A stretch of DNA of 64,000 nucleotides from Rhizobium sp. NLR16a (GTDB lineage Bacteria > Pseudomonadota > Alphaproteobacteria > Rhizobiales > Rhizobiaceae), in contig NZ_CP072865.1 of NCBI RefSeq assembly GCF_017948245.1, forward strand, positions 2,753,501-2,817,500. The letters are read 5' to 3'. Both the position numbers and the translations under genes were made by a program. Shown one piece after another: positions 25,931 through 35,339 of the stretch (position 1 is its first letter; the number at the start of each line of letters is the position of its first letter). The notes under the pieces are model-generated. The model was not told where the DNA came from and ran no database searches. It saw only the letters and a program-made list of their open reading frames with translations.

Positions 25931-26961
25931 TGCTCGAGCACCACACAGTCCCTGTCGGTGAGCGCAATGCCCACCGTCTGGCCCACCGCCACGTCAGGGC
26001 GCTCGCGCGGCGTCGAGACCGCAATGAACTGCTGACCGCCGACATTGACAAAGGTTTCGACGACGCCGCCGAGATCGCGCACAAAGGTGACCTCGCCCGT
26101 CAGTGCGCCGGCCTCGGGCGGGCCCAGGCGCACGTCTTCCGGCCGGATTGAGAGTGTGGCGCGCTCGATCCCTGCCGACAGCGACAGGGCCGCGACCGGC
26201 TGCCCCAATATGCTGACCGCGCCGCCCTCCCGCCTGGCCTCGACCAGGTTTGTCTGGCCAATGAAATCCGCGACGAAGCTGTCTGCCGGTCTACGATAAA
26301 TCTCGGTCGGCGACGCTGCCTGGCGGATCTGACCGCCGTTCATGACCACAACCGTATCGGCCATGGTCATCGCCTCGCGCTGGTCATGCGTGACGGCGAT
26401 CGTGGTGATGCCGAGCCTCTGATGAAGCTGGCGAAGCTCCACCTGCATGGCTTCGCGCAGCTTCGCATCAAGCGCCGACAGCGGCTCGTCGAGCAGAAAG
26501 AGTTTCGGAGAAATCGCCAGTGCCCTTGCGATTGCGACGCGCTGCCGCTGGCCACCGGAAAGTTTCGACACGGCGCGATCAGCGTAGCCCGGCAAATAGA
26601 TCATCGCCAACAGCTCTTCGACGCGCTTCGCCTGTTCGTCTTTCGGACGGCCGCGAATGCGCAGTGGATAGGCGATATTCTCGCCAACCGTCAGGTGCGG
26701 GAACAGCGCCAGCGACTGGAACACCATGCCAAGCTCGCGCTGGTGCGTCGGCGTCCTGGTGATGTCTTTCCCGTTGAGCGTGATGCGGCCCGAGGTCGGC
26801 AGATCGAGACCTGCTATCATGCGCAGCAAGGTCGTCTTGCCGCAGCCGGAGGGGCCGAGCAGACAGACGAATGCCCCGTGCGGCACCGTCAGGTCGACAT
26901 TGTCGACGGCGCGAATGACGCTGAAGTCCTTGACGATATTCTGAAGCGTGAGTCCCGACAT
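25927..26961 (-). CDS. ABC transporter ATP-binding protein (PotA-like)
   Basis: 344 residues. Walker [12 protein letters not shown] is near residue 35, signature [15 protein letters not shown], Walker [13 protein letters not shown], His-switch VTHDQREAM, then a TOBE domain ([11 protein letters not shown]). It energises the two permeases that follow. Start ATG lies after GGGAAGAGGCAT; 60 bases separate it from the binding-protein gene, including a stem-loop. Confidence 0.92.
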   Translation of the reverse strand: MSGLTLQNIVKDFSVIRAVDNVDLTVPHGAFVCLLGPSGCGKTTLLRMIAGLDLPTSGRITLNGKDITRTPTHQRELGMVFQSLALFPHLTVGENIAYPLRIRGRPKDEQAKRVEELLAMIYLPGYADRAVSKLSGGQRQRVAIARALAISPKLFLLDEPLSALDAKLREAMQVELRQLHQRLGITTIAVTHDQREAMTMADTVVVMNGGQIRQAASPTEIYRRPADSFVADFIGQTNLVEARREGGAVSILGQPVAALSLSAGIERATLSIRPEDVRLGPPEAGALTGEVTFVRDLGGVVETFVNVGGQQFIAVSTPRERPDVAVGQTVGIALTDRDCVVLEQ

Positions 26962-26982
26962 ATGCCTCTTCCCAACTGAAAG

Positions 26983-27005
26983 GCAGGCCTGCGAACGAGG
27001 CCTGC
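26983..27005 (-). promoter_or_regulatory. Intercistronic stem-loop between binding-protein and ATPase genes
   Basis: GCAGGCC (26983-26989) pairs perfectly with GGCCTGC (26999-27005) across a 9-base loop, just past the stop of the binding-protein gene. No T-run. The position parallels the stem-loop behind the polyol binding protein and probably stabilises the upstream message. Confidence 0.5.
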
Positions 27006-27021
27006 GAAAGCACGATTAGTC

Positions 27022-28104
27022 TCAGCTGGCGATCATTTCCGTCCACTTCTCATTCAGCCAGTCGGCCTTGGAGGTGTACATGTCGTAGTGCGGGATGATC
27101 GGTTCGATGTCGGAGGAAACCGCCGCAAATTCCTTCTCGTTCAGGTCGGTCGTTTCGCGCTTGACCGTTGGCGACGTGCCTACCTTGCGTGACAGCACGG
27201 CTTGGATGGACGGCTGGCACATATAGTCGATGAAGATATGGGCCTCTTCCGTCTTTTGCGACGCCTTCGACAGCGCCCACGAGCCTGCGTCCTGAATGCC
27301 GCCCTCTTTCGGGAAGGTCGAGCGAACGGGCTGGCCGTCCGCGGCGGCGAGGCCGGTCACGTCGTGGTAATATTGTCCCATCGGGATCTCACCCGACTTC
27401 AGCGCCTGCTCGAACTGCGCTTCGTCGCGATACCACAGGCGGACATTCGGCTTCAGCTCGGCCAGCTTGGCGAACACCTTGAGGATGTTCTCCTCAGTGT
27501 CGAGCGCCTGGGCGCCGCCGAAATAGGTCTTTGCCGTCACGTCGAGCAGGAAGGAGTTGGAGACGAGCGCCAGCAGGCCGAGCTTGTCGGCATTGGCCGG
27601 GTCCCAAAGCGCTGTCCAGCTGGCCGGCGCTTCCTTGTAAACATCGGTGTTGGTGACCAGGGTGATGAACCATGAGACCGCGCCGATGCCGGCGACGCGG
27701 CCGTCCGGGTATTTGTTGATGAAGCGCTCGAGCAGGTTGCTGGAATTCTTGATCTTGGCGAGGTCGAGCGGAGCCCAGAGCTCTATGGCCTGACCCTTGC
27801 GCATCGCCACCTGCGACATCATCGAAACGTCAGCCGGCGCCTGACCTGCTTGGGCTGCCTGCTGCATCTGCACCAGCCAGGCCTCGCCGGTCGGCTCTGC
27901 GACGGATTCGACCGCGATGCCGGTCGCCTTGGTGAACTCCGGAAAGATGTTCTTGTCGAACGAGTTCTTGAAGTAGCCGCCATAAACACCGACCTTCAGC
28001 GACTTGGCTTGAGCGCGCAGCACATTGGGCATCGCCAACATGGCTACACCAGCACCTATGCCGACACCGAGCACGGTGCGGCGGTTCATTGTCAACTTCG
28101 TCAT
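27022..28104 (-). CDS. Extracellular solute-binding protein (PotD-like)
   Basis: 360 residues. The N-terminus carries a twin-arginine-looking signal (MNRRTVLGVGIGAGVAMLAMP) with likely cleavage near LRAQA. The mature part follows the spermidine/putrescine-binding fold (LKVGVYGGYFKNSFDKNIFPEF; GIGAVSWFITLVTNTDVYKEAP; HIFIDYMCQPSIQAVLS). ATG at 28104 is preceded by AGGAGAAAGATC. It sits directly after a ureohydrolase gene, which suggests a guanidino compound or polyamine as ligand. Confidence 0.88.
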   Translation of the reverse strand: MTKLTMNRRTVLGVGIGAGVAMLAMPNVLRAQAKSLKVGVYGGYFKNSFDKNIFPEFTKATGIAVESVAEPTGEAWLVQMQQAAQAGQAPADVSMMSQVAMRKGQAIELWAPLDLAKIKNSSNLLERFINKYPDGRVAGIGAVSWFITLVTNTDVYKEAPASWTALWDPANADKLGLLALVSNSFLLDVTAKTYFGGAQALDTEENILKVFAKLAELKPNVRLWYRDEAQFEQALKSGEIPMGQYYHDVTGLAAADGQPVRSTFPKEGGIQDAGSWALSKASQKTEEAHIFIDYMCQPSIQAVLSRKVGTSPTVKRETTDLNEKEFAAVSSDIEPIIPHYDMYTSKADWLNEKWTEMIAS

Positions 28105-28212
28105 GATCTTTCTCCTCAACGATGCGGCACCGCCGCTACCCTCTTTCAGTTTATTCGAGGCCTTTGCAGCCTTCTTGTCATTCCGGGCCGCCTTGAGCTG
28201 CGGCCAAGGCCA

Positions 28213-29271
28213 TCAGGCGGCGCGGCGGATTGCCGGGCTGAACGCCATCAGGCTCAATATCTCGAACAGCATCTGCGCGCCGGCATGGGCCGTGTTGGTG
28301 GTGGCGTCATACTGCGGCGCGACCTCGACGACATCGCCGCCGACCAGGTTCACGCCCTTGAAGCCGCGGACAAGCTCCAGCGCCTCGCGGGTGGTGAAGC
28401 CGCCAATCTCCGGCGTGCCCGTGCCCGGCGCGAAAGACGGATCGAGGCTGTCGATGTCGAAGGAAAGATAGGTCGGCCCGTCGCCGATGATGGCCTTGGC
28501 CTTTTCGATGATCGCAGGGATGCCCATCGCCGAGATCTCCTCGGCATGGATCACCGTCATGCCCGAGGCATAAGAAAACTCCCAGAGATATTCGGCCGAG
28601 CCACGAATGCCGATCTGAATCACGCGCGTCGGATCGAGCACACCGTCCAGCACCGCGTTGCGGAATGGGCCGCCATGGTGAAATTTGGTCAGATCGTAAG
28701 CACCGCCGGTGTCGCAGTGGGCGTCAATATGAATCATGCCGACTGGCCGCTCCTTGCCGACGGCCCGCAGAATCGGATGGGTGATCGAGTGGTCGCCGCC
28801 TACCGAGAGTGGCAGCACGCCTGCCGCCACGATCTGCGCCACGCGTTTTTCGATATCCTCGTGCGACAATTCCAACCTGTACCGGCTCTGAAACGCCACG
28901 TCGCCAATGTCTGACACGCGCAGTTCCTGAACCGGCGCGCAGCCCAGCACATGATTGTAGGGCCCGATCCGCTCTATGGCGCGCAGCGCCCGCGGCCCGA
29001 AGCGCGAGCCCGGGCGGTTCGTTACCCCCAGATCCATCGGCACGCCGAGGAGCGCCACCTGCAAGTCCCCGAAATCCGGGTTGTCGTTGTCGATCTGCAT
29101 GAGCGGGGCGGAGAGGAATGTCGGAATGCCCGAATAGGGCGCAAGGCGAGTGCCGCTCTTGTTGAAGATCTTCTCGGCCACCCTGCGGAACTCAGGATCG
29201 TGCAACTCACCGCCGTGGCTGTCGCCATACCTGGTTCGGAGTTCGGAAAGCTTGGTTTCATTCCAGGACAT
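28213..29271 (-). CDS. Ureohydrolase of the agmatinase/guanidino-acid hydrolase family
   Basis: 352 residues. Binuclear metal-site motifs are all present: GGDHSIT, IHIDAHCDT and FDIDSLDPSFAPGTGTPE. These enzymes hydrolyse the guanidino group to urea and an amine (agmatine, guanidinobutyrate, guanidinopropionate and others). At about 350 residues it is longer than E. coli agmatinase (306), as in guanidino-acid hydrolases, and has a 50-residue N-terminal extension. ATG at 29271 is preceded by AGGATGG; an ATG nine bases earlier is possible. First gene of the set, divergent from a LysR regulator. Confidence 0.85.
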   Translation of the reverse strand: MSWNETKLSELRTRYGDSHGGELHDPEFRRVAEKIFNKSGTRLAPYSGIPTFLSAPLMQIDNDNPDFGDLQVALLGVPMDLGVTNRPGSRFGPRALRAIERIGPYNHVLGCAPVQELRVSDIGDVAFQSRYRLELSHEDIEKRVAQIVAAGVLPLSVGGDHSITHPILRAVGKERPVGMIHIDAHCDTGGAYDLTKFHHGGPFRNAVLDGVLDPTRVIQIGIRGSAEYLWEFSYASGMTVIHAEEISAMGIPAIIEKAKAIIGDGPTYLSFDIDSLDPSFAPGTGTPEIGGFTTREALELVRGFKGVNLVGGDVVEVAPQYDATTNTAHAGAQMLFEILSLMAFSPAIRRAA

Positions 29272-29389
29272 GACGGCCATCCTAACGGTTACGATGCTGC
29301 GATCAGGGTAGCAGGTCGGTCCTCGGCTGCAGCTCTGCGGCAGGGGCCGATGGCTTCTTCCACTGATTGAACGGCAAGCTCACTGGAAA

Positions 29390-29407
29390 ATCAATTGATA
29401 TTAATAT
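29390..29407. promoter_or_regulatory. Two overlapping AT-rich palindromes upstream of lysR
   Basis: ATCAATTGAT (29390-29399) and ATATTAATAT (29398-29407) are each perfect 10-base palindromes sharing two bases. They sit between the divergent ureohydrolase and LysR genes, 37 bases before the LysR ATG, and fit the AT-rich dyads LysR-type regulators bind. Confidence 0.55.
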
Positions 29408-29443
29408 ACGGTTTCATGCGAATTTTTCTCACAGGTTGTCGCC

Positions 29444-30322
29444 ATGACCAGCCGTCTTCCGCCCCTCAACCCGCTACGCGCCTTCGAGGCCACTGCCCGC
29501 CATGGATCGGTTTCCGCCGCGGGCCGCGAATTGAATGTCACGCACGGTGCGATCAGCCATCAGATACGCACATTGGAGGAGTCGCTTGGCGTGCGCCTGT
29601 TCGAGCGCGGCGGCAAATGGCTGAAGCTGACAAGTCAGGGCGCGTTGTTGATGCCGGTCGTCTCCAATGCATTTTCGGATATCGCTGCAGCGAAGGCGGC
29701 GATGACCCGGCCCGCGACCGGCGGCACGCTGCGAGTGACTTGTGTTGCGGCAGTGCTGTCACTCTGGCTGATTCCGCGGCTACAGGAGTTCACCGATCAG
29801 TACCCCGACATCCTGCTTGACTTGCGCGCCTCGAACGACCCGAACAATCTGAGCTCCCCGAATGTCGACCTGTGCATTCTTTACGGCGGCGGCAACTGGC
29901 CCAATTATTGGTCGCGCCTCTGGAGCCGGATGGAGCTCTTCCCTGTCGTCAGCCCAGCCCTCATGAACCGGCGCCCGCTACGCTCCCTGCGCGATTTGCG
30001 TGACCATATGCTCCTGCACGCTGATCGCGGCAATGAGTGGAACACCTGGCTCACCGCGGCCGGGGTTGCGATGCCGGCACGCCAACACATGATGAGCGAC
30101 GCGCGCCTGTCGATCGAGGCTGCCATACACGGTCATGGCATTGCGCTCGGCGATAACATCACCACCGCGCACATGATCGCGCGTGGCGAGCTGATCGCGC
30201 CGTTCGACCTTACGGTTCCGGCCAACGACGCGGTCTATGTGGCCTGCCGAACCGAAGCTCACGCAACGCCAATCGTCCGCGTCTTCATCGACTGGTTCTA
30301 CGCTTCGCTCGCCCGCAACTGA
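29444..30322 (+). CDS. LysR-family regulator (GcvA-like)
   Basis: 292 residues. The start PPLNPLRAFEATARHGSVSAAGRELNVTHGAISHQIRTLEESLG is the GcvA-subfamily winged helix-turn-helix; the rest is the periplasmic-binding-like sensor domain. It is divergent from the ureohydrolase/importer genes and most likely controls them in response to the imported compound. Palindromes lie in the shared region. No acidic or metal ligand motif tells what it senses. Confidence 0.87.
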   Translation: MTSRLPPLNPLRAFEATARHGSVSAAGRELNVTHGAISHQIRTLEESLGVRLFERGGKWLKLTSQGALLMPVVSNAFSDIAAAKAAMTRPATGGTLRVTCVAAVLSLWLIPRLQEFTDQYPDILLDLRASNDPNNLSSPNVDLCILYGGGNWPNYWSRLWSRMELFPVVSPALMNRRPLRSLRDLRDHMLLHADRGNEWNTWLTAAGVAMPARQHMMSDARLSIEAAIHGHGIALGDNITTAHMIARGELIAPFDLTVPANDAVYVACRTEAHATPIVRVFIDWFYASLARN

Positions 30323-30439
30323 GCATGCCTTGGGGCTGAGCGCCAACTGTAACATCGCCACACCTTTTGCATACGACCGGGCCACAGCACCTGCCCGCTC
30401 CAAATATTGTCAAATGCCTGTTACCCCTCGCCGCCCAGG

Positions 30440-30467
30440 TTGCGGCGAAACCGGCAGGCATTATAGT
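30440..30467 (+). promoter_or_regulatory. Candidate promoter of the G6PDH gene
   Basis: TTGCGG (30440-30445), 16-base spacer, TATAGT (30462-30467), 26 bases before the start codon; a GGAGGTGAGAC ribosome site follows. The short leader makes this the likely housekeeping promoter. Confidence 0.5.
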
Positions 30468-30493
30468 CGGCCGCAAAATCTCGGAGGTGAGAC

Positions 30494-32011
30494 ATGCACG
30501 CTGCCCCTACCCCGCCGGTCACCCTCGTCATCTTCGGCGCCACCGGCGATCTGACGCGCCGGCTCCTGGTGCCGGCGATCATCAACCTGACGCGTCAGCG
30601 CCTCGTCGGCGAGGATCTCAATATCCTCGGCATCGGCATCGAAACGGGTGACGACGAATTCCTGCGCGGCCGGCTCGATGCCTTCCTCGAGCATCTGAAC
30701 GGCGAGGAGCAGACGGTTAAGGACGAGGCCTGGGAGAGCCTGCGCCGGCGGATTTCCTATATGTCGGGCGATTTCACCAAGGAGGATGTTTTCCTCGAGA
30801 TCGGCAAGCGGCTGGGGCCGAACGCCAATGCCGCCTTCTATCTGGCGGTGCCGCCATCCTTCTTCGGCACGATCATCGAGAAGCTTGGCGCTCATGGGCT
30901 GACCGATGAAAGCGAGGGCGTCTTCCGCCGCGTGGCCATCGAGAAGCCGTTCGGGACCGATCTCGCCTCTGCCCGGGCGCTCAATGCGCAGATCCTCGCG
31001 CAGATCGACGAAAGCCAAGTTTACCGGCTCGATCATTTCCTCGGCAAGGAGACGGTGCAGAACCTGATGACGGCGCGTTTCGCCAACATGATCATCGAGT
31101 CCCTATGGAACAGTCGCTATATCGACCATGTGCAGATCACCGCCGCCGAGATCGTCGATGTCGGCAGCCGCGGCAAATTCTACGATGCCACGGGGGCGCT
31201 GCGCGACATGGTGCCGAACCATCTGTTCCAGCTCTTGGCGATGATCGCCATGGAGCCGCCGAACAGCTTCGATGCCGAGGCGATCCGCAACGAGAAGAGC
31301 AAGGTGCTGAAGGCGCTGCGCATCTATACGCCCGAGGAGGCAAAGACGCATGGCGTGCGCGGCGCCTATGCGGCCGGCCCGCTCAACGGCGTCGAGCTTC
31401 CGGCCTATCGCGACAGCAAGGACGTCTCACCCGACAGCCGGACCGAGACTTTCGTGGCACTGAAGCTCTATGCCGATACCTGGAGGTGGGCGGGTGTGCC
31501 CTTCTACCTCAGAACCGGCAAGGCAATGACGGCGCGCGACACCGAGATCGTCATCACCTTCCAGCCGGTGCCCTTCGCGCAGTTTCGCGAGACCGAGGTC
31601 GATCGCCGCCTGCCGCCCAACCGGCTGGTGATCCAGGTGCAGCCGGACGAGGGCATGAGCATGGAAATCTCGATCAAATCGCCCGGGCTTTCCGTCGATA
31701 CGACGCCAGTGTCGCTCGACTTCCGCTATGCCGACAAGTTCGATATCGGCAAGACCACCGGTTATGAATCGCTGCTCTACGATCTCTTCATCGGCGACCA
31801 GACGCTATTCCAGCGCGCCGACGGCATTGAAGCCGGCTGGGCGGCGGTGCAGCCTTTCCTCGACGTCTGGAGCAAGGACCCGAGCACGCCCGAAGCTTAC
31901 GCGCCGGGTAGCATGGGACCGGCCTGCGCCGACGCGCTCATCGAGCGCGACGGACGCAAATGGCATGAACTCGGCGTCATCCTGCACCGCGACGGCAAGA
32001 ACAGCAAATAG
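30494..32011 (+). CDS. zwf: Glucose-6-phosphate dehydrogenase
   Basis: 505 residues. N-terminal NADP motif GATGDLTRRLL (residues 14-24), active site RLDHFLGKE (canonically RIDHYLGKE), and the substrate loop AIEKPFGTDL. The reaction is glucose 6-phosphate to 6-phosphogluconolactone with NAD(P) reduction, feeding the Entner-Doudoroff and pentose phosphate routes. No pgl or edd gene follows, so this is probably a second, stand-alone zwf rather than the zwf-pgl-edd operon copy. The Lys usually found after GDLxxR is replaced by Leu, hence cofactor preference is open. Confidence 0.88.
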   Translation: MHAAPTPPVTLVIFGATGDLTRRLLVPAIINLTRQRLVGEDLNILGIGIETGDDEFLRGRLDAFLEHLNGEEQTVKDEAWESLRRRISYMSGDFTKEDVFLEIGKRLGPNANAAFYLAVPPSFFGTIIEKLGAHGLTDESEGVFRRVAIEKPFGTDLASARALNAQILAQIDESQVYRLDHFLGKETVQNLMTARFANMIIESLWNSRYIDHVQITAAEIVDVGSRGKFYDATGALRDMVPNHLFQLLAMIAMEPPNSFDAEAIRNEKSKVLKALRIYTPEEAKTHGVRGAYAAGPLNGVELPAYRDSKDVSPDSRTETFVALKLYADTWRWAGVPFYLRTGKAMTARDTEIVITFQPVPFAQFRETEVDRRLPPNRLVIQVQPDEGMSMEISIKSPGLSVDTTPVSLDFRYADKFDIGKTTGYESLLYDLFIGDQTLFQRADGIEAGWAAVQPFLDVWSKDPSTPEAYAPGSMGPACADALIERDGRKWHELGVILHRDGKNSK

Positions 32012-32023
32012 AGCCTGCCTGGA

Positions 32024-32341
32024 TCATTGACCTTGGCTGCAGGCGGGGCTGACGGAGGCGCCGCTATTGCCACCTTGCGTGGCAAGCGCTCCGCGGGCCT
32101 TGCGGGGCGGACAGCGCGCCCAGTCGACGCGACCGCTCGGAGCGCCGTTATCGACACTGCCGGTTTCGATCGAGTCGAGCGGGATGACCAGCCCGGTCTG
32201 CGGCTCGGCGCCCGGCGCGGTGCCGAGCGGCGGCGTGCCGTCAAAGCGGCCGCTGGCATCCATGCCCATGTTCGATTGGGCAAGAACCGGGCCGGAGAGG
32301 CTGAGGAGAGCGATCGACGTTGCTGCAATGAACCTGCGCAT
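32024..32341 (-). CDS. Small secreted hypothetical protein
   Basis: 105 residues: signal peptide MRRFIAATSIALLSLSGPVLA, then a glycine- and proline-rich, low-complexity mature part with two cysteines. No family recognised. Convergent with zwf, the stops 12 bases apart. Confidence 0.6.
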   Translation of the reverse strand: MRRFIAATSIALLSLSGPVLAQSNMGMDASGRFDGTPPLGTAPGAEPQTGLVIPLDSIETGSVDNGAPSGRVDWARCPPRKARGALATQGGNSGASVSPACSQGQ

Positions 32342-32461
32342 GATGCTGTTCCTTCTGATGTCGGCAATGCGGCAGAAACAGCCATTCTACGCCCCTTGTT
32401 CCCTATCGGGCAGGCCCGGGCGATCAAAGTTTGGCGAGCAGATTAAAAACCTCCCCAAGCC

Positions 32462-32917
32462 TCAATCACGCCAGGGCGACAGCACCCTCTCGAGGCCTGT
32501 CGGATAGAGATCGAGGCCGGCATCACGCAGCATGTCGCGGCCGAACCAGCGTGCCGTCGCCGCCGTCTCGTCCAGCTCGGAATAGCGGATTTCGTCACGA
32601 TCGTAGAGGGCATTGTCGGCCAACTCGATATCGGCGGCGAAGATGAATTCGTGGCCGATTGCGCCATGGTGTTCGAAGATGTTTTCGAGAAGATGCCAGG
32701 GGCCGACGATGCGGATATCCGTCTCGAGCTCCTCCCGGATTTCGCGGTGCAGGGCTTGTTCGCGTGTCTCGCCGAATTCGATCGAGCCGCCGAGCGGGCG
32801 AACGCCCTTGATGCGGCCGCTGTCATCTTCCACTTCTGCAGCGAGCAACCGGTTCTCTCGCCAGGCAAGGCCGATCACTTTCACCCTGATCTGCTGCGGC
32901 GGGCGCCAGACGGTCAT
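32462..32917 (-). CDS. NUDIX hydrolase
   Basis: 151 residues. The Nudix box GGSIEFGETREQALHREI continues REELET, keeping the metal-binding glutamates (REIREE) but with Glu-Thr where the box normally has Gly-Ile/Leu. It cleaves a nucleoside diphosphate linked to X; substrate unassigned. ATG at 32917 lies after AAGGAGAGCCGC. Neighbouring genes on the same strand show no operon link. Confidence 0.83.
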   Translation of the reverse strand: MTVWRPPQQIRVKVIGLAWRENRLLAAEVEDDSGRIKGVRPLGGSIEFGETREQALHREIREELETDIRIVGPWHLLENIFEHHGAIGHEFIFAADIELADNALYDRDEIRYSELDETAATARWFGRDMLRDAGLDLYPTGLERVLSPWRD

Positions 32918-32993
32918 GCGGCTCTCCTTCGGGCGCGGACGAATAGAAAAGCCTCGCAGCGAATACGGCGAGGCTCCTATGTTCGGCCATCGC

Positions 32994-33386
32994 TCAGACG
33001 AACTGGCTGAGCCCCGGAACGGAAGCGACGACTTCGTCGACGACCTCTTCGCCGGCATATTGCTTGGCAATCGCGATGGTTTCCTTGGCGAGCGAGGTGA
33101 TCTCGCCCATGCCGAGGCCCTCGCCCATCAGCTGCTGACCGAGACCCATGATGCCGCCGCCGCCGAGCGAGCTCATCAACCCTCCAAGCAGGCCGCCGCC
33201 GCTGGCGCCTGCGCCATTGAACTGGGCGACGAGATCGGCCCCGCCAGGAATCGCCTCGATCATCCGCGCCACCGGACCGTCGGCGGCCTCGCGCTGCAGG
33301 AAGCCGAGCATCATGCCGAGCGCCTTCTCCGCCTGCTCGGGGGAAATACCCACGCGATCGGCGATTTCAGTCACAATTTCGTTCAT
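32994..33386 (-). CDS. Small glycine-rich protein (DUF2267/DUF2780-like)
   Basis: 130 residues with two helical ends (MNEIVTEIADRVGISPEQAEKALGMMLGFL; AKETIAIAKQYAGEEVVDEVVASVPGL) and a glycine-rich centre (GGGLLGGLMSSLGGGGIMGL). The N-terminal 'EIADRVGISPEQAEKAL' pattern is that of DUF2267-like proteins. Function unknown. ATG at 33386 follows AGGAGGCTGACG. Confidence 0.65.
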   Translation of the reverse strand: MNEIVTEIADRVGISPEQAEKALGMMLGFLQREAADGPVARMIEAIPGGADLVAQFNGAGASGGGLLGGLMSSLGGGGIMGLGQQLMGEGLGMGEITSLAKETIAIAKQYAGEEVVDEVVASVPGLSQFV

Positions 33387-33589
33387 CGTCAGCCTCCTGT
33401 TATTTTTTGACGTTAACGTCAACGTTATTCGAGAATCGATTGCAACTCAAGCCAGCGGTTTCGCTTCCCATGCAAACAGTTGTCCGCATCTGCCTGCCTG
33501 CTTATAACAGGGAAACGATGGTTCGATGAAGGCCGCGGACGCCGGACCTTCTCGACAAATGGCGGCAGCGCCGAAGGGAGCATTTGGGG

Positions 33590-35146
33590 ATGATCGAGGA
33601 CGGCAAGATTTTCATCGGCGCAAGCCGCAATCCCGACGACAGCATCAACAAGCCGGAATATCTTGACCTGAAATTCGGCAACCGCCACGGCCTCGTCACC
33701 GGCGCCACCGGCACCGGCAAGACGGTGACGCTGCAGGTGCTGGCGGAAGGCTTCTCCCGGGCCGGCGTGCCGGTCTTTGCGGCCGATATCAAGGGCGATC
33801 TTTCCGGCATCGGCGCCAGGGGAGAGCCGAAGGATTTCCTCACCAAGCGTGCCGAACAGATCGGTTTTGCCGATTATGAATTCGACCAGTTTCCGGTGAT
33901 TTTCTGGGATCTGTTCGGGCTGAAGGGCCACCGGGTGCGCACCACCGTCGCCGAGATGGGCCCGCTGCTGCTCGCCCGGCTGATGGATGCCAGCGAGCCG
34001 CAGGAAGGCGTCATCAACATCGCCTTCAAGATCGCCGACCAGGCCGGGCTGCCGCTGCTCGATCTCAAGGATTTCACCTCACTGCTCAACTATATGGGCG
34101 AGAACGCCAGCGAGCTTTCCAGCCAGTACGGCCTGATCTCCAAAGCCTCGGTCGGCTCGATCCAGCGGGCGCTGCTGGTGCTCGAACAGCAGGGCGCGGA
34201 GCACTTCTTCGGCGAGCCGGCACTGAAGATTTCCGACATCATGCGCACCAGCAACAATGGCTACGGCCAGATCTCGGTGCTTGCCGCCGACAGACTGATG
34301 ATGAATCCGCGGCTCTACGCCACCTTCCTGCTCTGGCTGCTGTCGGAGCTCTTCGAGGAACTGCCGGAGGTCGGCGATCCGGAAAAGCCGAGGCTCGTCT
34401 TCTTCTTCGACGAAGCGCATCTGCTCTTCAACGACGCGCCGAAGGTTCTCGTCGAACGCGTCGAGCAGGTGGTGCGGCTGATCCGCTCCAAAGGCGTCGG
34501 CGTCTATTTCGTGACGCAGAACCCGCTCGACGTGCCGGAAACAGTACTTGCCCAGCTCGGCAACCGCGTCCAGCATGCGCTGCGCGCCTATTCGCCGCGT
34601 GAGCAGAAGGCGGTGAAGACGGCCGCCGACACCTTCCGCCCGAACCCGGCCTTCGATTGCGCCACCGTCATCACCACTCTCGGCACCGGCGAGGCGCTGG
34701 TCTCGACACTGGAGGCCAAAGGCGCGCCGTCCATCGTCGAGCGGACGCTGATCCGCCCCCCGTCGGGCCGCGTCGGCCCACTGAGCGATGGCGAACGCCA
34801 GCAGGTCATGGACAAGAGCCCGGTTCTCGGCGTCTATGACGAGGACGTGGACCGGGAATCCGCCTTCGAAATGCTGACGGCGCGCGCCAAAAAGGCGGCG
34901 GAAGCCGAGGCCGCCAAGCGAGCGCAGGAAGAAGCGGCAGAGCAGCCGGGCACGACTTCCGGCTGGAGCCTGCCGGGCTTCGGCGATGACGACAACCGCC
35001 AGGGCCGCGGCCAATCGCGCGGCAGGTCTTCCGGCTACCAGCGCGAAACGGTGGTGGAAGCGGCAATGAAGAGCGTCGCCCGCACGGTCGCCACCCAGGT
35101 CGGCCGGGCATTGGTGCGGGGGATCCTAGGGAGCTTGAAGCGGTAG
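33590..35146 (+). CDS. HerA/FtsK-like ATPase, DUF853 (YjgR) family
   Basis: 518 residues. Walker A GATGTGKT is near residue 38, preceded by NRHGLVTG. Walker B is RLVFFFDEAHLLF, the arginine-rich sensor is VYFVTQNPLDVPETVLAQLGNRVQHALR. A charged low-complexity tail follows (ARAKKAAEAEAAKRAQEEAAE) and the end is a basic helix. Family members are hexameric DNA-translocase-like ATPases of unknown role. ATG at 33590 is chosen over a TTG six bases upstream because AAGGGAG lies at a suitable distance. Stands alone. Confidence 0.88.
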   Translation: MIEDGKIFIGASRNPDDSINKPEYLDLKFGNRHGLVTGATGTGKTVTLQVLAEGFSRAGVPVFAADIKGDLSGIGARGEPKDFLTKRAEQIGFADYEFDQFPVIFWDLFGLKGHRVRTTVAEMGPLLLARLMDASEPQEGVINIAFKIADQAGLPLLDLKDFTSLLNYMGENASELSSQYGLISKASVGSIQRALLVLEQQGAEHFFGEPALKISDIMRTSNNGYGQISVLAADRLMMNPRLYATFLLWLLSELFEELPEVGDPEKPRLVFFFDEAHLLFNDAPKVLVERVEQVVRLIRSKGVGVYFVTQNPLDVPETVLAQLGNRVQHALRAYSPREQKAVKTAADTFRPNPAFDCATVITTLGTGEALVSTLEAKGAPSIVERTLIRPPSGRVGPLSDGERQQVMDKSPVLGVYDEDVDRESAFEMLTARAKKAAEAEAAKRAQEEAAEQPGTTSGWSLPGFGDDDNRQGRGQSRGRSSGYQRETVVEAAMKSVARTVATQVGRALVRGILGSLKR

Positions 35147-35171
35147 GCGTTTTGCGCGGCGGCGCGCTTGA

Positions 35172-35339
35172 GCCCCTCATCCGCCTGCCGACACCGACTG
35201 GGTCGAGCCACTGGTCTCGACCCGTCCTTCGGAAGCCGCAAACGGGGCGAAGGGACCATACCGCGACCTATCCATTCCCCACCAGTCTCTCGCAGGGCAC
35301 GTCCCCTCTCCCCGTCAGAAACGGGAGAGGGTGAGGGGC
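35172..35339. repeat. Palindromic intergenic repeat, copy A
   Basis: Bounded by GCCCCTCAT (35172-35180) and GTGAGGGGC (35331-35339), with an internal hairpin CCTCTCCC-cgtcagaaac-GGGAGAGG. The right half matches copies B and C (39059, 41904); the left middle differs. The rest of the 361-base gap before the ABC-F gene holds only that gene's leader. Confidence 0.75.
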
